Source of the DNA: Metasolibacillus fluoroglycofenilyticus
Lineage (GTDB): Bacteria > Bacillota > Bacilli > Bacillales_A > Planococcaceae
NCBI RefSeq assembly: GCF_003049645.1
Contig: NZ_PYWK01000002.1
Location: 62,001 to 126,000, forward strand
Length of the DNA stretch: 64,000 bases
Direction of reading: 5' to 3'
In this document: positions 43,849-53,460 of the stretch, one piece after another
How the letters are laid out: every line of letters begins with the position of its first letter
Numbering within the stretch: the first letter of the stretch is position 1
Translations under genes and position numbers: made by a program
Notes under the pieces: generated by a model
The model's database searches: none
The model's input: the letters and a program-made list of their open reading frames with translations, nothing else
Told to the model about the DNA's origin: nothing

Positions 43849-43877
43849 ATTATTACGGTAATTTTGTTATTCGTCAA
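43849..43877 (-). promoter_or_regulatory. Sigma-A-type promoter of the thiW leader
   Basis: Minus strand TTGACG (43877-43872), 17-bp spacer, AATAAT (43854-43849). It starts just upstream of the TPP aptamer and ends inside the gap before the exonuclease stop at 43883. Confidence 0.6.
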
Positions 43878-43882
43878 TGTCT

Positions 43883-44761
43883 TTATAGACCAAGCGAACG
43901 TGCGTGGCGGATAATTAAGCGCAAGCCTTTATTATCAAGCTGTGATGCAACCGCCTCATTAAACGCAGGAACTACTAAGTCATTTAGCTCCGCTTCAATG
44001 GCTGCATCACAATTAATTGTTGCGAGCTGATGCGAGAGCTTTAGCATGTCCATACTTTCATGGATTTTAGTACGCTGCGCAGGCTTTAGTTGGTCAAGTG
44101 CTGCTAGCACTCCATCAATTGAATGATAGGTTTGAATGAGTTGCAGTGCTGTTTTAGGACCAATTCCTTTGACACCCGGATAGCCATCGCTCGCATCCCC
44201 CATAAACGCCTTCACCTCAGCAAATTGCTTTGGGGCGATGCCATATTCTTCGCGAAAGCGCTGCTCTGTGTACGTATCATATTCTGTATAACCCTTTTTA
44301 GTAAAAGCGATTGTTGTCTTATCATTTAATAATTGTAATAAGTCGCGGTCACCGCTAATGACAGTAATTTCCGCATCGTCTTTCCATTTCTCAATCATGG
44401 AGCCGATTAAATCGTCTGCCTCCAAGCCACTAATGCCGAAGTTTTTCCAGCCCATCATTTCTGATACATCCTTCACCATATCAAACTGTGGCAGCATTTC
44501 TTCTGGTGGTGCAGGGCGGTTTGCTTTATATCCCTCGAATAAATCATTGCGGAATGTATGCATGCCCATATCCCAACAAACAGCTAAATGCGTCGGCTTC
44601 ATCAAGTTTTGAGCTGTTAAAACATGACGGGCAAAGCCTTGTACTCCATTTGTTGGCGTGCCATCCTCTAAACGAATATATTGTTTCATCGCAGCGGAGG
44701 CGAAAAATGAACGAAATAGTAGTGCCATGCCATCAACAATAAGTAAATGTGGTTTTTCCAT
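43883..44761 (-). CDS. ypcP: 5'-3' exonuclease (PolA 5'-nuclease-like, YpcP)
   Basis: A 292-residue stand-alone homologue of the 5'-nuclease domain of DNA polymerase I. Metal-binding acidic residues are in LIVDGMALLFRSFFAS, VCWDMGMHTFRN, GLEADDLIGSM and ISGDRDLLQLL; the helix-hairpin-helix is DGYPGVKGIGPKTALQLI. It removes 5' flaps and RNA primers. The start is ATG 44761 (MEKPHLLIVDG), after GGAGGA; an ATG 27 bases upstream has no site. Cytosolic; monocistronic. Confidence 0.92.
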   Translation of the reverse strand: MEKPHLLIVDGMALLFRSFFASAAMKQYIRLEDGTPTNGVQGFARHVLTAQNLMKPTHLAVCWDMGMHTFRNDLFEGYKANRPAPPEEMLPQFDMVKDVSEMMGWKNFGISGLEADDLIGSMIEKWKDDAEITVISGDRDLLQLLNDKTTIAFTKKGYTEYDTYTEQRFREEYGIAPKQFAEVKAFMGDASDGYPGVKGIGPKTALQLIQTYHSIDGVLAALDQLKPAQRTKIHESMDMLKLSHQLATINCDAAIEAELNDLVVPAFNEAVASQLDNKGLRLIIRHARSLGL

Positions 44762-44826
44762 ATGTATTCCTCCATTCCCCCTTAGCATAACATGACGCTA
44801 GCGAAAAAGTCATTTTGCGCCTGCTT

Positions 44827-45057
44827 CTAGCGTCTTACATAGGCGAAAAGAGTCATGCCTACACCTAGTGCAGCACAAACTAAATACATTTGTGAATAAG
44901 GTAGTAAATCTGCGACTGGTCCCATCACTCCCCCTCCTAAAGTAATACCTAAGTCTGCAGTCGCAATAAATAGACCAAGCTGTATGCTACGATTAGCGCT
45001 CGGCAATACAAAGGTTAAATAGGTTGTTAAAAAATGATTATCACAAACAATTGTCAA
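44827..45057 (-). pseudogene. Truncated MFS transporter, C-terminal remnant
   Basis: About 70 residues matching the last two helices of a major-facilitator transporter: PSANRSIQLGLFIATADLG and GGGVMGPVADLLPYSQMYL, ending in RR. The first ten or so helices are absent; directly upstream lies non-coding DNA and family-P copy 5. A TTG at 45057 opens the frame but there is no ribosome site. It is a dead fragment. Confidence 0.7.
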
Positions 45058-45135
45058 TGCTTTTTCTAAGGGAAATCGAAAAAAGCTGCTTCCCTACTTA
45101 TCCAAAGGATTTTCGGTAAACAGCTTCGTTAATAA

Positions 45136-45295
45136 TCAATTACGCTTCAGCTAACTATAATCTAGATTTTCTTAAGCTTGCTTAAAAACTTCTCTTTATT
45201 AACGAGTATTTAGCTACCCGCTGAAATCGGTCAAATGCTTACATTCACCTCCCCATCTTTAAAGGTAGGTGACCTCTGTATCTGTCGCTTAACTA
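45136..45295 (+). repeat. Dispersed palindromic repeat (family P), copy 5 (degraded)
   Basis: Starts TCAATTACGCTTCAG and keeps TCTAGATTTTCTTAAGC, ACCCGCTGAAAT, AAATGCTTACATTCACCTCC and a short CACCT..AGGTG remnant. It lies between the MFS fragment and hutH. Confidence 0.6.
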
Positions 45296-45323
45296 TCGGT
45301 ACAGAAAGCATTTGCCCAAAAAA

Positions 45324-46802
45324 TCAAGGCATTAAATATTGTGCAATTTTCTCTACATCTTTATTGAATACACGGTCCTCTGTAATACCTGCCGCAATTT
45401 CACGGATTTCTTGCCATTTTTCATATAACTTTGGAGCCATTTTCTTCACATCTCGATATTCAACAGCTGTCGCAGCACAAAATGCTTCAATAGCTAAAAC
45501 ACGTCGTGTATTCGCAATTATATTATAGGCATGGCGCGCGCCTGTTGTCCCCATGCTAACATGGTCCTCTTGATTTGCAGAAGATGGAATAGAATCAACA
45601 GATGCTGGATGTGCAAGTGTTTTATTTTCTGATACGAGGCTTGCTGCTGCATATTGTAAAATCATCGCTCCCGATTGCAAGCCTTGGTGTGCGCTTAAAA
45701 ATGCTGGTAACCCTTCGCTTAGAGCTGGATTGACAAGACGCTCGATACGACGCTCAGAAACATTCGCTAATTCAGCAACACCAATTTTTAAGAAATCCAT
45801 CGCAAAAGCAATTGGCTGACCGTGGAAATTCCCTCCTGAAATAACGCAGTCCTCTTCATCAAAAATTAATGGATTATCTGTCGCCGCATTCATTTCAATT
45901 TCTAGCTTTTCCTTTACGTAGTTTAAAACTTGCCAGCTTGCCCCATGAATTTGTGGAATGCAGCGTAAAGAATAAGGGTCTTGTACACGCAATTCACCTT
46001 GCGTTGTCATGAGCTCGCTGCCTTCAAACCAATCGCGCATACGAGCTGCTACAGCGCTTTGTTCTTTAAAGCCGCGCACCTCATGAACAGTAGGATGGAA
46101 AGCATCTTTAATACCTCGTAAACTCTCCAATGTTAAGCCGCTAATCCACTCGCTCGCGTAGGCTAACTTTTCAGCTTCAATATAGTTCACAACACCCTGT
46201 GCTGTCATTGCTTGTGTTCCATTAATAAGTGCAAGACCTTCCTTTGCTTGCAAGACGATTGGCTCTACATCGTATTTATTCCAAACTTCACTCGCTGCAA
46301 GCACTGTACCACCTCGCAAAACTTCGCCTTCTCCAATTAACGTTAAGACTAAATGAGATAATGGAGCTAAATCGCCTGATGCCCCAAGTGAGCCTTGCTG
46401 TGGAATGGCTGGATGAATTTGTTCATTGACCATCATCGCCAAACGTTCCAATACTTCATAGCGAATGCCTGAAAATCCTTTTAATAGAGCATTTAAGCGT
46501 AACACTGTCATCGCTCGTGTCACCGTTTCAGGAAATAGTTCGCCAAAGCCACAAGCATGTGAACGAATTAAATTAATTTGTAATGCGCCAACCTCAGCTT
46601 CGGCAATTTTCACGTCACTAAACTTGCCGAAGCCTGTGTTAATACCATACACTGTTTTATCGTCGGCAACGATGCGCTCCACATGCTCACGGCTTTTTAA
46701 TACGCGCTGTTTTGCTGCTTCATCGATGGCGATTGTTTCCCCTTTATATAAAATCGCTTTCATTTGTTCAATCGTTAAGTCACTACCATTTAAAATAATC
46801 AT
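45324..46802 (-). CDS. hutH: Histidine ammonia-lyase
   Basis: A 492-residue enzyme that deaminates L-histidine to urocanate, the first step of histidine use. The MIO cofactor forms from ASG at 141-143 in [14 protein letters not shown]. Also present are [10 protein letters not shown] near residue 52 and [11 protein letters not shown]. The Tyr in YGINTG is the catalytic tyrosine. No hutU, hutI, hutG or hutP is nearby, so the rest of the pathway must be elsewhere. GGGGACGGGAAA precedes ATG 46802. Cytosolic. No obvious regulator site in the 356-bp region 46803-47158, which is AT-rich and shared with the divergent gene. Confidence 0.96.
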   Translation of the reverse strand: MIILNGSDLTIEQMKAILYKGETIAIDEAAKQRVLKSREHVERIVADDKTVYGINTGFGKFSDVKIAEAEVGALQINLIRSHACGFGELFPETVTRAMTVLRLNALLKGFSGIRYEVLERLAMMVNEQIHPAIPQQGSLGASGDLAPLSHLVLTLIGEGEVLRGGTVLAASEVWNKYDVEPIVLQAKEGLALINGTQAMTAQGVVNYIEAEKLAYASEWISGLTLESLRGIKDAFHPTVHEVRGFKEQSAVAARMRDWFEGSELMTTQGELRVQDPYSLRCIPQIHGASWQVLNYVKEKLEIEMNAATDNPLIFDEEDCVISGGNFHGQPIAFAMDFLKIGVAELANVSERRIERLVNPALSEGLPAFLSAHQGLQSGAMILQYAAASLVSENKTLAHPASVDSIPSSANQEDHVSMGTTGARHAYNIIANTRRVLAIEAFCAATAVEYRDVKKMAPKLYEKWQEIREIAAGITEDRVFNKDVEKIAQYLMP

Positions 46803-47158
46803 TTTCCCGTCCCCTTTGTCATTATCTCTCCCTTTATATTATTAGCTAAAAAATAATATTTTTCTAGTTATTTTTTTCAAAAACCCCTTCATTACAATAG
46901 AGTAAGAAAGCAAAATTTTATATTAATATAATTTTACCATAAATAATTATAAGCAAATTTACCGCACAAAGAGATATAAAGCTTGAATACGGCTACAACC
47001 TTTGATTATCTACTAAAGCAAAGTGATATTTTCCTCTCAACAATAAATTTTTTCATTTACGTGGAGTATTTTGCGAAAAGAAGTTCTCAAAAAATGAATC
47101 TTTTTGGCGGAAAAGAAAGTATACTATTCATATACAACGAAAAGAGAGGGGTTTTTTT

Positions 47159-48445
47159 ATGGGCTTATTAAAAGCAGGTATTGGTGCAGCACAGGGAGTT
47201 TTAGCAGACCAATGGAGAGAATACTTTTACTGCGAGTCTATCCCAGCAGATGTCCTTATTACAAAAGGCATAAATAAACGAGGAAAACGCGGCTTTAACT
47301 TTAAAGGCAGCGATAATATTATTAGCAACGGCTCTATAATTGCGATTAACGAAGGACAGGCAATGATTATTGTCGACCAAGGACAAATCGTAGAATTTTG
47401 TGCTGAAGCTGGCGAATTTGTTTACGATACATCAACAGAGCCGAGCATCTTTTACGGCGATTTAAAAGAGAGCATTATTGAATCTTTTAAATCATTTGGA
47501 AAACGTGTAGCATTTGGTGGTCAGGCTCCAAAGGACCAACGCGTTTATTTTTTCAATACAAAAGAAATTACAGGCAATAAATATGGAACTCCGACCCCCG
47601 TTCCGTTTCGTGTTATTGACACAAATATCGGGCTAGATATCGATATTTCAATTCGCTGTAATGGTGAATATTCGTTCAAAATTGTAGACCCTATTTTGTT
47701 CTATACGAATGTTTCTGGTAATGTGCAAACAGAGTTTCGTCGCGAAACAATTGACAGCCAATTACGCTCTGAGTTATTAACAGCTCTGCAGCCTGCCTTT
47801 GCTAAAATTTCAGATATGGGTATTCGTTATAGCTCTTTACCAGGACGTACGATGGAGCTATCACAAGCTTTAAACGATGTGCTATCTGAAAAATGGGGTA
47901 ATTTACGTGGTATTTCAATTATCTCGTTCGGTGTAAATACGGTGAAAGCATCTGAAGAAGATGAAAAGATGATGAAGGATTTACAAAAAAATGCGGTATT
48001 GCGTAATCCAAACATGGCTGCTGCCACAATGATCGGTGCCCAAAGCGATGCGATGAAAATGGCTGCCCAAAATGAGGCGGGCGCTTTCGTTGGCTTTGCA
48101 GGTATGAATATGGCTGCTCAGGCGGGTGGGGTGAATGCACAAGACTTATTTAAAATGGGACAGCAAACGCCAACGCCGCCTACGGCAAACGGAGCACAAG
48201 GTTGGACTTGCTCATGTGGTGCTGCAAATAGTGGAAAATTCTGTGTAGAATGTGGGAAGCCTCAACCTCAAAGTGGCTGGGTTTGTTCATGTGGTACACA
48301 AAATGAAGGAAAGTTTTGTAAGGAATGTGGGTCGGCAAAGCCCGCAAGCTTCAAATGTGATAAATGCGGCTGGCAGCCAGAAGGAGCGGTTCCTAAGTTC
48401 TGTCCAGAATGTGGTGATGTATTTGATGATAATGACCGCGCATAA
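47159..48445 (+). CDS. SPFH-domain protein with three C-terminal zinc ribbons (YdjI-like)
   Basis: A 428-residue cytosolic protein. The SPFH/band-7-like domain spans about 25-290 (SIIAINEGQAMIIVDQG, FRVIDTNIGLDIDIS), resembling B. subtilis YdjI. It has no transmembrane segment. The C terminus holds three zinc ribbons: CSCGAANSGKFCVECG, CSCGTQNEGKFCKECG and CDKCG..FCPECG, about residues 345-425. YdjI relatives are linked to membrane-stress (LiaH-type) responses, which is an analogy only. GAGAGGGG precedes ATG 47159. Confidence 0.82.
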   Translation: MGLLKAGIGAAQGVLADQWREYFYCESIPADVLITKGINKRGKRGFNFKGSDNIISNGSIIAINEGQAMIIVDQGQIVEFCAEAGEFVYDTSTEPSIFYGDLKESIIESFKSFGKRVAFGGQAPKDQRVYFFNTKEITGNKYGTPTPVPFRVIDTNIGLDIDISIRCNGEYSFKIVDPILFYTNVSGNVQTEFRRETIDSQLRSELLTALQPAFAKISDMGIRYSSLPGRTMELSQALNDVLSEKWGNLRGISIISFGVNTVKASEEDEKMMKDLQKNAVLRNPNMAAATMIGAQSDAMKMAAQNEAGAFVGFAGMNMAAQAGGVNAQDLFKMGQQTPTPPTANGAQGWTCSCGAANSGKFCVECGKPQPQSGWVCSCGTQNEGKFCKECGSAKPASFKCDKCGWQPEGAVPKFCPECGDVFDDNDRA

Positions 48446-48451
48446 ATAATG

Positions 48452-48498
48452 GGGTTGTCTGAAAGCGGTACGCTAACCTGCTTTCAGACAACCCTTTT
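48452..48498. terminator. Terminator of the SPFH gene
   Basis: GGGTTGTCTGAAAGC (48452-48466) pairs with GCTTTCAGACAACCC (48480-48494), followed by T4. Same GTCTGAAA stem as the other terminators in the window. Confidence 0.8.
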
Positions 48499-48585
48499 CC
48501 ATTTTACTAAAATATTAATCATTACGAAAAAATATAAGCATTCTTTAAAGGGCATTTTTTCTAAGTTTTAAAATGGATACGTTTT

Positions 48586-50583
48586 TTAAGTACGCTTCAT
48601 ATCGCGAATCGCTTGAATTGATAAACGAACAAGTAAAATAGCACATAAAAATAAGCCGACATAAGCAACTGTATTTAGATAAATTGCGTAAGCAGTATGC
48701 ATAAATTGAGAAATTGCTAATAGTGCTACCGAAATTAAGCCGAACGTAATGCCGACAAATAACAACACAAAGCGAGAAAATAATTGTGTTACAAAGATAG
48801 CATTATGCTTATCTGAAAAGACATCGTGATGTAAAATAATTTTACCACTCTCTACTTTTTTAAAAAGTTGATTCATGCGACGTGGAATTTTTCGAATTGT
48901 TGGTAAAATGAGCGCTAACTCTTCCTCCAAGTATTTTTTCGTCGTTAATGGCTCTTTAAATGGACGTTTCATTGCCGCTTGTATATAATGGCTAGAAAAT
49001 GCCCTTGCTTCTTGGAAAATGTCGAAATTCGGGTCGATTGTATGAAGCGTGCCATCCAATGTTACAAGCGCACGTAATGCGGTGCTGACAGATGGATAAA
49101 AATGAAGCCCAAACTCCCGTGCAATGGAGAAAATTGAATAAATAAGCTCATCTGTTTGTACAGTTTCTGTATATGAAATTTTTAGCAATACTTGCCCAAT
49201 TGCCTGCTCCATCTCTTCTTGATCGACTTCTGCTGCATTTTCAACTAATTCCGCAACCCCTTCATAGACAACACTTGCGTCATTTAATGCAATCCCAATT
49301 AAAAATTGCTTTAATCCGTCCTGTTGCTTCGCAGCCAGTCGCCCAACAGCTCCAAAGTCTAACAGCGTCATCGTCCCTGTACGTTTCGCAATATAAATAT
49401 TGCCTGGATGAGGGTCCGCATGAAAAATACCTGAAATTAATGCCTGCTCCAAAAAGCTGTTGAATAAGTTTTGAGCAAATTGATGACGATTTATTTGAAA
49501 CTGCTCATACACTTCATCAGCGACTGCTACCGACTTACCATCAATATACTCCATCACTAAAATATTAGCATTACTATAATGTGTATAAATGCGAGGTATG
49601 TGCACCTTATCAGCGCTAGCACGAAGTACATTCGCTACTTGCTGGGTGTTACGTGCTTCAATTTGAAAGTCAATTTCCTCCATAAGTGAAGCAGCAAAGC
49701 CAATCGCTAAATCGCGAAATCCTAGATTTTCTGCCCATACCGACTTACTCGAAACCCACTGTGCAAATTCTACTAAAATGCTCAAGTCATCACGCATGAT
49801 TTCTTTCACATCGGGACGCAATAGCTTTACTGCTACTTGCTCATTTGTTGCACGTAGCACAGCCTTATGAACTTGTCCAATCGATGCGGCCGCAAGAGGC
49901 TCCTCGCTAAAATATGAAAATACTTCTTCAACAGGCTGCGTTAAATTTGCCTGCAACACTTCATTTACTTGCTCTGCTGTTAAGGGGCGTACATTTTGCT
50001 GTAGCTTTTCAAGCTCATCAATAAAAATCGGTGAAAATAATTCCTTGCGTGTCGATAAAACCTGCCCGAATTTAATAAAAATGCCGCCACATTGCTCTAA
50101 TGTGTCACGCAATGCAATCGCTAACTCACGATCATTATCTCGGTTACGTGCATACTTGACAGTGCGCGTAATGCCGTTTGTTACAGCAATTTGTACTACT
50201 TGTCGTAGGCGCTTTTGTCTGCGCCATTGTTGAATAATACGCATAATGAAGGATTTTCTATCTGTCATGCGTGCACCATTTTCATCAATAGCAATAGGGT
50301 CAAATAGCTCAAATAGCAAATAAAATAACATAGAAAGCAGAAGCATGCTACCAACCCATAGCAATGTAGCAATATTCATGACGTTTTGCATCACGTCACC
50401 CATTAAATAGTCCGTATCACGAACATAAGTGTACCAAAAGACAAATGTGGTTAAAATAACGCTTAATACAACGGATAATATACGACGAAATAAATTGACC
50501 TGTGAACCAATCAACCGTCCACTAAGAAAAAATATAACGATGGAAAATAATACGACTTGTCCGATAAATTGTAGACCGTTCAT
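48586..50583 (-). CDS. ABC1/UbiB-family atypical kinase
   Basis: A 665-residue membrane-anchored kinase-like protein. Two or so hydrophobic segments lie at the N terminus (about 1-95) and two at the C terminus (about 605-660). The kinase core has the family KxGQ motif KFGQVLSTR, an Ala-rich loop AAASIGQVHKAV in place of the glycine loop, VAVKLLRP, HADPHPGNIYI and LLDFGAVGRL. UbiB/ADCK members support lipid or quinone metabolism; no ubi genes are present here, as expected for a Firmicute. Start is ATG 50583. Confidence 0.86.
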   Translation of the reverse strand: MNGLQFIGQVVLFSIVIFFLSGRLIGSQVNLFRRILSVVLSVILTTFVFWYTYVRDTDYLMGDVMQNVMNIATLLWVGSMLLLSMLFYLLFELFDPIAIDENGARMTDRKSFIMRIIQQWRRQKRLRQVVQIAVTNGITRTVKYARNRDNDRELAIALRDTLEQCGGIFIKFGQVLSTRKELFSPIFIDELEKLQQNVRPLTAEQVNEVLQANLTQPVEEVFSYFSEEPLAAASIGQVHKAVLRATNEQVAVKLLRPDVKEIMRDDLSILVEFAQWVSSKSVWAENLGFRDLAIGFAASLMEEIDFQIEARNTQQVANVLRASADKVHIPRIYTHYSNANILVMEYIDGKSVAVADEVYEQFQINRHQFAQNLFNSFLEQALISGIFHADPHPGNIYIAKRTGTMTLLDFGAVGRLAAKQQDGLKQFLIGIALNDASVVYEGVAELVENAAEVDQEEMEQAIGQVLLKISYTETVQTDELIYSIFSIAREFGLHFYPSVSTALRALVTLDGTLHTIDPNFDIFQEARAFSSHYIQAAMKRPFKEPLTTKKYLEEELALILPTIRKIPRRMNQLFKKVESGKIILHHDVFSDKHNAIFVTQLFSRFVLLFVGITFGLISVALLAISQFMHTAYAIYLNTVAYVGLFLCAILLVRLSIQAIRDMKRT

Positions 50584-50595
50584 CCTCTTCTCCCC

Positions 50596-51030
50596 TTACG
50601 CTATAGTCAATTGTACCAATACTTCCACATTGCCTCTTATTGCTTTACTAATCATACAAGTAGATTCAGCTTTTAATGCTAACCGTTCTGCCATCACTTT
50701 ATTTTTTTCAGTGCTGTCAGCAAGCTGTATCGTTAAATTATGAATAATTTGCTTATATGTAAAGACGCCATTTGTCACATCTACGATGCCCTCTGATTGC
50801 ATGTTTAAATTTGCTTCAATGCCCGTTCTTTCAAGCATTGCGGCAAGCGAAATAATATAGCATGTAGCTGCTGCCCCTAGCAACATTTCATCGGGATTTG
50901 TTCCGATGCCTGGTCCATCCATTTCAGGAGGAATCGAAATCTGTGTAGATAAACGCTCAGCCTGTAAAGTGCCAACTGCATTTCTCCCTCCGTCCCATCT
51001 TGTTTGTAACAAAAATGTATGATGCATCAT
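50596..51030 (-). CDS. OsmC/Ohr-family protein
   Basis: A 144-residue protein of the OsmC superfamily with the two redox-active cysteines in AATCYIISLAAML and AESTCMISKAI. These reduce organic hydroperoxides in OsmC and Ohr. The N-terminal TRWDGGRNAVGTL strand is typical. The start has two tandem ATGs (51030, 51027) after GGGAGG; the first is reported. It lies 12 bp before the kinase gene and 43 bp after the phosphatase stop, so a three-gene unit is possible. Confidence 0.85.
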   Translation of the reverse strand: MMHHTFLLQTRWDGGRNAVGTLQAERLSTQISIPPEMDGPGIGTNPDEMLLGAAATCYIISLAAMLERTGIEANLNMQSEGIVDVTNGVFTYKQIIHNLTIQLADSTEKNKVMAERLALKAESTCMISKAIRGNVEVLVQLTIA

Positions 51031-51073
51031 TTATCCTCCCTTATTATTATTTTAGATTTTCTGGAACAATTAC

Positions 51074-51826
51074 TTAATAAGATGTTGCTGGCAGAGTTTT
51101 AGTTTCTGTTACAACACTATTTTCTGAAATAGAATGAATGATAACTTCGTCCGTCCCCTTTGTCAGGACAATTCCATTTAGTTGACCATCCTTTAGGATG
51201 ACACCACCATCAAGACCTATTTTTTTCCCACATGGAGAAATCCACAGCTCCCCTGTACCACTGTTATTCAAATAAGGCGTTGGTGTATGCCCAAATACAA
51301 CGGTCTCTTTTGCTAAATGTGGTGTATGATGGAATTTTTCACGAATCCATATGAAATCACGTGGCTCTGTTTGTGCTGCATCCTCTTTTTCTGGATCAAT
51401 GCCACCATGTACAAAAAAGTATTTATCCCATTGGTGAAATAATGGCAATGCATCCATCCACTCCAGTAGCTCAGCATAATATTTTATAATACAACTTGCT
51501 ATTTCTTCAGGCGTATTTGCATTCCATTCTGGTTGCTGTAAGCTAGCAAGTGTAGCCGTTCCCCCTATATTATTTCCTAGGTAATGTGCCCATTCTGGTT
51601 CTGCCAACCATTTTAAAAATAAGCGCTCATGATTACCTGTTAAGGCAATAGCTCCTTGTTCTGTCAACGCCTTCACTTTCTTCAAAACAGCTAAACTTTC
51701 TTTTCCTCGGTCTATATAATCTCCTAAAAAAATGAGTTGTTCCTCCTCCGGTCGCCAAAACGTCAATAATTTTTCTAAACGATTATAGTGACCATGTATA
51801 TCTGCTATGACAAATACCTTTTCCAT
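51074..51826 (-). CDS. Metallophosphatase (Ser/Thr phosphatase / ApaH-like)
   Basis: A 250-residue phosphatase. Metal-binding motifs: IADIHGHYNRL, LGDYIDRGKES, LTGNHERLFL, FFVHGGIDP and VFGHTPTPYL, in the order of the PPP/PrpE/ApaH group. The substrate could be a phosphoprotein or a dinucleotide (Ap4A); this cannot be told from sequence. Cytosolic. First in the direction of the osmC and UbiB-like genes and separated from the divergent germination genes by about 140 bp. Confidence 0.85.
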   Translation of the reverse strand: MEKVFVIADIHGHYNRLEKLLTFWRPEEEQLIFLGDYIDRGKESLAVLKKVKALTEQGAIALTGNHERLFLKWLAEPEWAHYLGNNIGGTATLASLQQPEWNANTPEEIASCIIKYYAELLEWMDALPLFHQWDKYFFVHGGIDPEKEDAAQTEPRDFIWIREKFHHTPHLAKETVVFGHTPTPYLNNSGTGELWISPCGKKIGLDGGVILKDGQLNGIVLTKGTDEVIIHSISENSVVTETKTLPATSY

Positions 51827-51926
51827 TTTTACCTTATCAACACCTTTATGACTAGTTTATGTATGCTTTCTATCATTACCGCCTTCAAATCATCGGCAAA
51901 TTCTCTAATTATTCTCGTATACAACT

Positions 51927-51933
51927 CATATAA
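51927..51933 (+). promoter_or_regulatory. Candidate sigma-G-like -10 for the germination operon
   Basis: CATATAA lies 37 bp before the gerA-type start, at the right distance for a forespore sigma-G promoter (CATNNTA-like). The -35 region is not clear, so this is weak. Confidence 0.25.
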
Positions 51934-51969
51934 ACAGTCTAAACTATGATAATCAAGAAGGAAAGGCGA

Positions 51970-53430
51970 ATGATATTTGTGAAAATTATAATTCGAACTT
52001 CATCTGCTAAATGGCTCAAGAAAATTAATACAAAATATAGCCCTAACGCACAATATACTTTACAGCTCTTACATCTTCTATCCGACAATTCAAACGATAT
52101 AATTTTCCAAAAAAAACAAACAAGTGAAGGGTTTGTAACAATTATTTATTCAAGCTCTCTTGTAGAGAAAATGACGCTACAAGCAGTTGTGCTTGTGCCG
52201 CTCTCGCATTCAATTTATCAAATTTATCAAACGGCAGAGCCAATACACTTTAAGCAAATCGCTGCACTTGAGCAAAAAATTAATGCGGGCAATACTATCT
52301 TATATTTTCATGAAACGCAGCAATATTTAGCATTAGACACATATAGCGCACCTATTCGCGCCATTACAAATACAGAAATCGAATCGACTGTGATTGGCCC
52401 ACAAGACTCTTTTACAGAATCATTAGAAACAAATATTTCACTTATTCGACGTCGTATTCGAAGTCATTTATTAAAAAATGAAAGTATGTATCTTAGCAGT
52501 AATAAGCAATATCAAGTGTCCATTATGTATATTGATAATATCGTTAACAAAAAGTTGCTAAGGAAACTGAAAAAGCGCCTTCAGCACGTGAATCCAACAT
52601 CACTATTAGATACCGCTATGCTGAAGCAGCTAATTGAGGATAATCCATTTTCCCCCTTTCCACAATATTATATGAGCGTGCGACCAGATACTATTGCACA
52701 TTATTTATTAGACGGTCGAATTGCACTTTTAATAAACAATAGCCAAACCGTTATCGTATGCCCTACATCATTTTTCGAAATGTTTACGAGCATTGAGGAT
52801 TATTATAATCGTTGGACAACTGCTACATTACTTCGTTCTTTACGCTTTTTCGGCTTTTTTTTAACAATAATGATTACGCCAACGTATATATCAGCATTGA
52901 CCTTTCACCCGGATTTATTGCCGTATGAGCTATTGCTAAACTTGCAGGAATCTAGAAGTAAAGTACCCTTTCCACCATTATTCGAAGTATTATTTATCGA
53001 ATTAATTATAGAAGTCCTGCGAGAGGCTGGTTCACGAATGCCTGCGAAAGTTGGACAAACAATCGGTATTGTTGGTGGTATCGTTATCGGAACAGCGGCT
53101 GTTGAAGCAGGATTAATTAGTAATATTTTAATTGTACTCGTTGCAACATCAGCGTTACTATCCTTTTTGCCTCCTACTTTTATAATGAGTAACACAAGTC
53201 GATTAGTACGTTATTTCTTTATTATTGCCGCGGGTTGCTTCGGCTTATTTGGGCAAATGCTTGTTTTTGTTTGGCTTTTCATCCATTTATTACGCATCCG
53301 CTCTTTAGGAGAACCTTATATGGCTCCTTTTATCCCACGTAAATGGACAGATTTATTGAACAGTGTCATTCGCTTTCCAATGGCTTTTTTAAAACATCGA
53401 ATGGGTATATCCAAAAGCCAAAAAAGCTAA
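51970..53430 (+). CDS. Spore germination protein, GerA-type A subunit
   Basis: A 486-residue inner-membrane subunit of a germinant receptor. The N-terminal soluble region is about 1-240, then four to five membrane segments. Diagnostic strings: DNIVNKKLL, DGRIALLINNSQTVIVCP and the PF00269-like RLPFPPLFEVLFIE-type stretch, here SRKVPFPPLFEVLFIEL-like (residues VPFPPLFEVLFIELIIEVLR region). The start is ATG 51970 (MIFVKIII), 7 bases after AAGGA. It opens a gerA-gerB-gerC-type tricistron expressed in the forespore. The germinant is unknown. Confidence 0.9.
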   Translation: MIFVKIIIRTSSAKWLKKINTKYSPNAQYTLQLLHLLSDNSNDIIFQKKQTSEGFVTIIYSSSLVEKMTLQAVVLVPLSHSIYQIYQTAEPIHFKQIAALEQKINAGNTILYFHETQQYLALDTYSAPIRAITNTEIESTVIGPQDSFTESLETNISLIRRRIRSHLLKNESMYLSSNKQYQVSIMYIDNIVNKKLLRKLKKRLQHVNPTSLLDTAMLKQLIEDNPFSPFPQYYMSVRPDTIAHYLLDGRIALLINNSQTVIVCPTSFFEMFTSIEDYYNRWTTATLLRSLRFFGFFLTIMITPTYISALTFHPDLLPYELLLNLQESRSKVPFPPLFEVLFIELIIEVLREAGSRMPAKVGQTIGIVGGIVIGTAAVEAGLISNILIVLVATSALLSFLPPTFIMSNTSRLVRYFFIIAAGCFGLFGQMLVFVWLFIHLLRIRSLGEPYMAPFIPRKWTDLLNSVIRFPMAFLKHRMGISKSQKS

Positions 53431-53460
53431 TGTATTTACGAAAATGAGGATGAAAAAAAT

